From the NCBI RefSeq assembly GCF_009834185.1, contig NZ_CP047173.1, positions 2,666,001 through 2,730,000 on the forward strand: a DNA stretch of 64,000 bases, read 5' to 3'. The DNA is from Rathayibacter sp. VKM Ac-2760 (lineage in GTDB: Bacteria > Actinomycetota > Actinomycetes > Actinomycetales > Microbacteriaceae). The translations under genes and the position numbers were made by a program. Below are positions 63,215 to 64,000 of this stretch, piece after piece. A model generated the notes under the pieces. The model was not told where the DNA came from. It saw nothing but the letters and a program-made list of their open reading frames with translations, and ran no database searches. Numbering within the stretch: position 1 is the first letter of the stretch; each line of letters begins with the position of its first letter.

Positions 63215-63852
63215 TCGACCTCTCGCTCCACCTCGTCACCGACACCCGCCTCTGCGGACCGCGGGGAGTCGCGGCCGTGGTCGCTGCCGCCGTCGCGGGC
63301 GGCGTCCGCGTCGTCCAGGTCCGCGACCACGAGGCGGCCGCTGCCGAGCTCGTCGCCCTCACCTGCGCCGTCGCCGCCGTGCTCGACGAGCGCACCACGC
63401 TCCTGGTCGACGACCGCGTCGACGTCGTCCTCGCCGCCCGCCTGGCCGGCGCCCGGGTCGACGGCGTGCATGTCGGGCAATCGGACCTGCCGGTCCTCGC
63501 CGCACGCAGCATCCTCGGCCCGGGCGCCGTGGTCGGTCTCACGGCGAACACCCCGGCGCACCTCGCCGCGGCGCACGCCCTGCCCGCCGGCACCGTGGAC
63601 TACCTCGGCGTCGGCGTGATCCGGGCCACGGCGACCAAGCCCGACCACCCCGTCCCGCTCGGGATCGACGGCTTCGCCGCCCTCGCCGCCGCGACTCCGC
63701 TCCCCTGCGTGGCCATCGGCGGCGTCACCGCCGACGACGCCGCGGCCCTGCGCCGGGCCGGCGCGGCCGGTCTCGCGATCGTCTCGGCGATCTGCGCCGC
63801 TGACGACCCGGGGGCCGCCGCACGCCGCTTCCGGGCGGAGTGGGACCGATGA
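63211..63852 (+). CDS. thiE: Thiamine-phosphate synthase (ThiE)
   Basis: A 213-residue TIM-barrel enzyme joining the pyrimidine and thiazole halves of thiamine. Family marks: LHLVTDTRLCGPRG at the start, VRVVQVRDHEAAAAELV near residue 33, LLVDDRVDVVLAARLAGARV, DGVHVGQSDLPVLAAR near 87, VDYLGVGVIRATATKPDH near 130 and CVAIGGVTADDA near 167. The usual GxGP phosphate loop reads GVGV here, a Pro-to-Val change in an otherwise normal motif. Translationally coupled to thiM and thiD by ATGA overlaps. Confidence 0.94.
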   Translation: MIDLSLHLVTDTRLCGPRGVAAVVAAAVAGGVRVVQVRDHEAAAAELVALTCAVAAVLDERTTLLVDDRVDVVLAARLAGARVDGVHVGQSDLPVLAARSILGPGAVVGLTANTPAHLAAAHALPAGTVDYLGVGVIRATATKPDHPVPLGIDGFAALAAATPLPCVAIGGVTADDAAALRRAGAAGLAIVSAICAADDPGAAARRFRAEWDR

Positions 63853-64000
63853 GCGCCGCGCTCCCCGCTCCCGCCGCGATCCCCCGCGTCCTCAGCATCG
63901 CCGGCACCGACCCGACCGGCGGCGCCGGCATCCAGGCCGACCTGAAGTCGATCGGCGCGCTCGGTGGCTACGGGATGGCCGTGGTCACCGCGCTCGTCGC
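63849..64000 (+). CDS. thiD: Hydroxymethylpyrimidine/phosphomethylpyrimidine kinase (ThiD), cut by window end
   Basis: The first ~50 residues of ThiD. After an 11-residue lead it shows PRVLSIAGTDPTGGAGIQAD and LKSIGALGGYGMAVVTAL, the invariant start of the family. The enzyme phosphorylates hydroxymethylpyrimidine twice. ATG at 63849 overlaps the thiE stop (ATGA). Third gene of the TPP-controlled operon; whether it is fused to another domain (for example TenA) lies beyond the window. Confidence 0.92.
   Translation, partial: MSAALPAPAAIPRVLSIAGTDPTGGAGIQADLKSIGALGGYGMAVVTALV

Overview
The window reads as chromosome of a high-GC actinomycete, most likely a member of the Microbacteriaceae. The protein character resembles Rathayibacter, Clavibacter and relatives, but the genus is inferred and not proved. 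Evidence: GC far above 65%, strong G/C bias at third codon positions, frequent GTG starts, operons with 4-bp ATGA or GTGA overlaps, and a core block leuCD-murA-plsC-gpsA-ddl ... thiL-rsmD ... recG-coaD typical of actinobacteria. I see no prophage, insertion sequence, integrase or CRISPR array.

Layout. 1-5114 (minus): cytochrome bd oxidase cydA-cydB with its thiol exporter cydD-cydC; cydC carries an apparent frameshift and runs off the window. 5115-6774: a regulatory gap with twin palindromes, a TetR regulator and a DedA membrane protein. 6801-9994 (minus): a complete osmoprotectant ABC importer. 10216-12826: a second TetR, an HMCES/YedK protein and an App1-type phosphatase-domain protein. 12861-14525: a 92-bp tandem-repeat array without convincing genes. 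14604-16730 (minus): YceI and an MFS exporter. 16823-20990 (plus): a PBP1-type penicillin-binding protein, a DRGH nuclease without signal peptide, and a class IV aminotransferase. 21004-25217 (minus): cofC, cofE (F420), coaD, recG. 25225-29808 (minus): MoxR ATPase / DUF58 / transglutaminase operon. 29897-34630: rsmD, thiL, a DUF3515 lipoprotein, a GntR regulator, ddl, gpsA. 34614-40528 (minus): plsC, a second related array of 103-bp units (35500-36290), murA, leuD, leuC and a leucine leader peptide, then a DUF6584-type protein. 40615-42666 (minus): PP2C phosphatase, TerC, tRNA-Glu. 42787-48001: metallo-hydrolase, secreted S1 protease, Nudix, M20 peptidase, metallophosphodiesterase. 48042-51352 (minus): small membrane protein, Stealth-type sugar-phosphate transferase, CYTH-CHAD protein. 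51428-55222 (plus): oligopeptidase B, maltokinase-like protein, a 56-residue acidic protein. 55268-58014 (minus): Rieske-containing FAD oxidoreductase and CorA. 58186-62279 (plus): sbcD-sbcC. 62308-64000 (plus): TPP riboswitch with thiM-thiE-thiD, the last cut by the window end.

Most unusual signals. (1) Two separated tandem arrays share one five-element architecture of short inverted motifs (TCCGGCTCG / CGAGCCGGA) but use different unit lengths (92 and 103 bp). Neither length is a multiple of three, and both arrays spawn long phantom ORFs. (2) A 16-residue leader peptide with four consecutive Leu codons, apparently translated from a leaderless transcript, precedes leuCD and overlaps a perfect 11-bp stem. 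(3) A recurring promoter design, a TANNNT box 6-7 nt before ATG or GTG, marks at least eleven genes as probable leaderless transcripts. At thiL/DUF3515 and Nudix/M20 the boxes overlap symmetrically on both strands.
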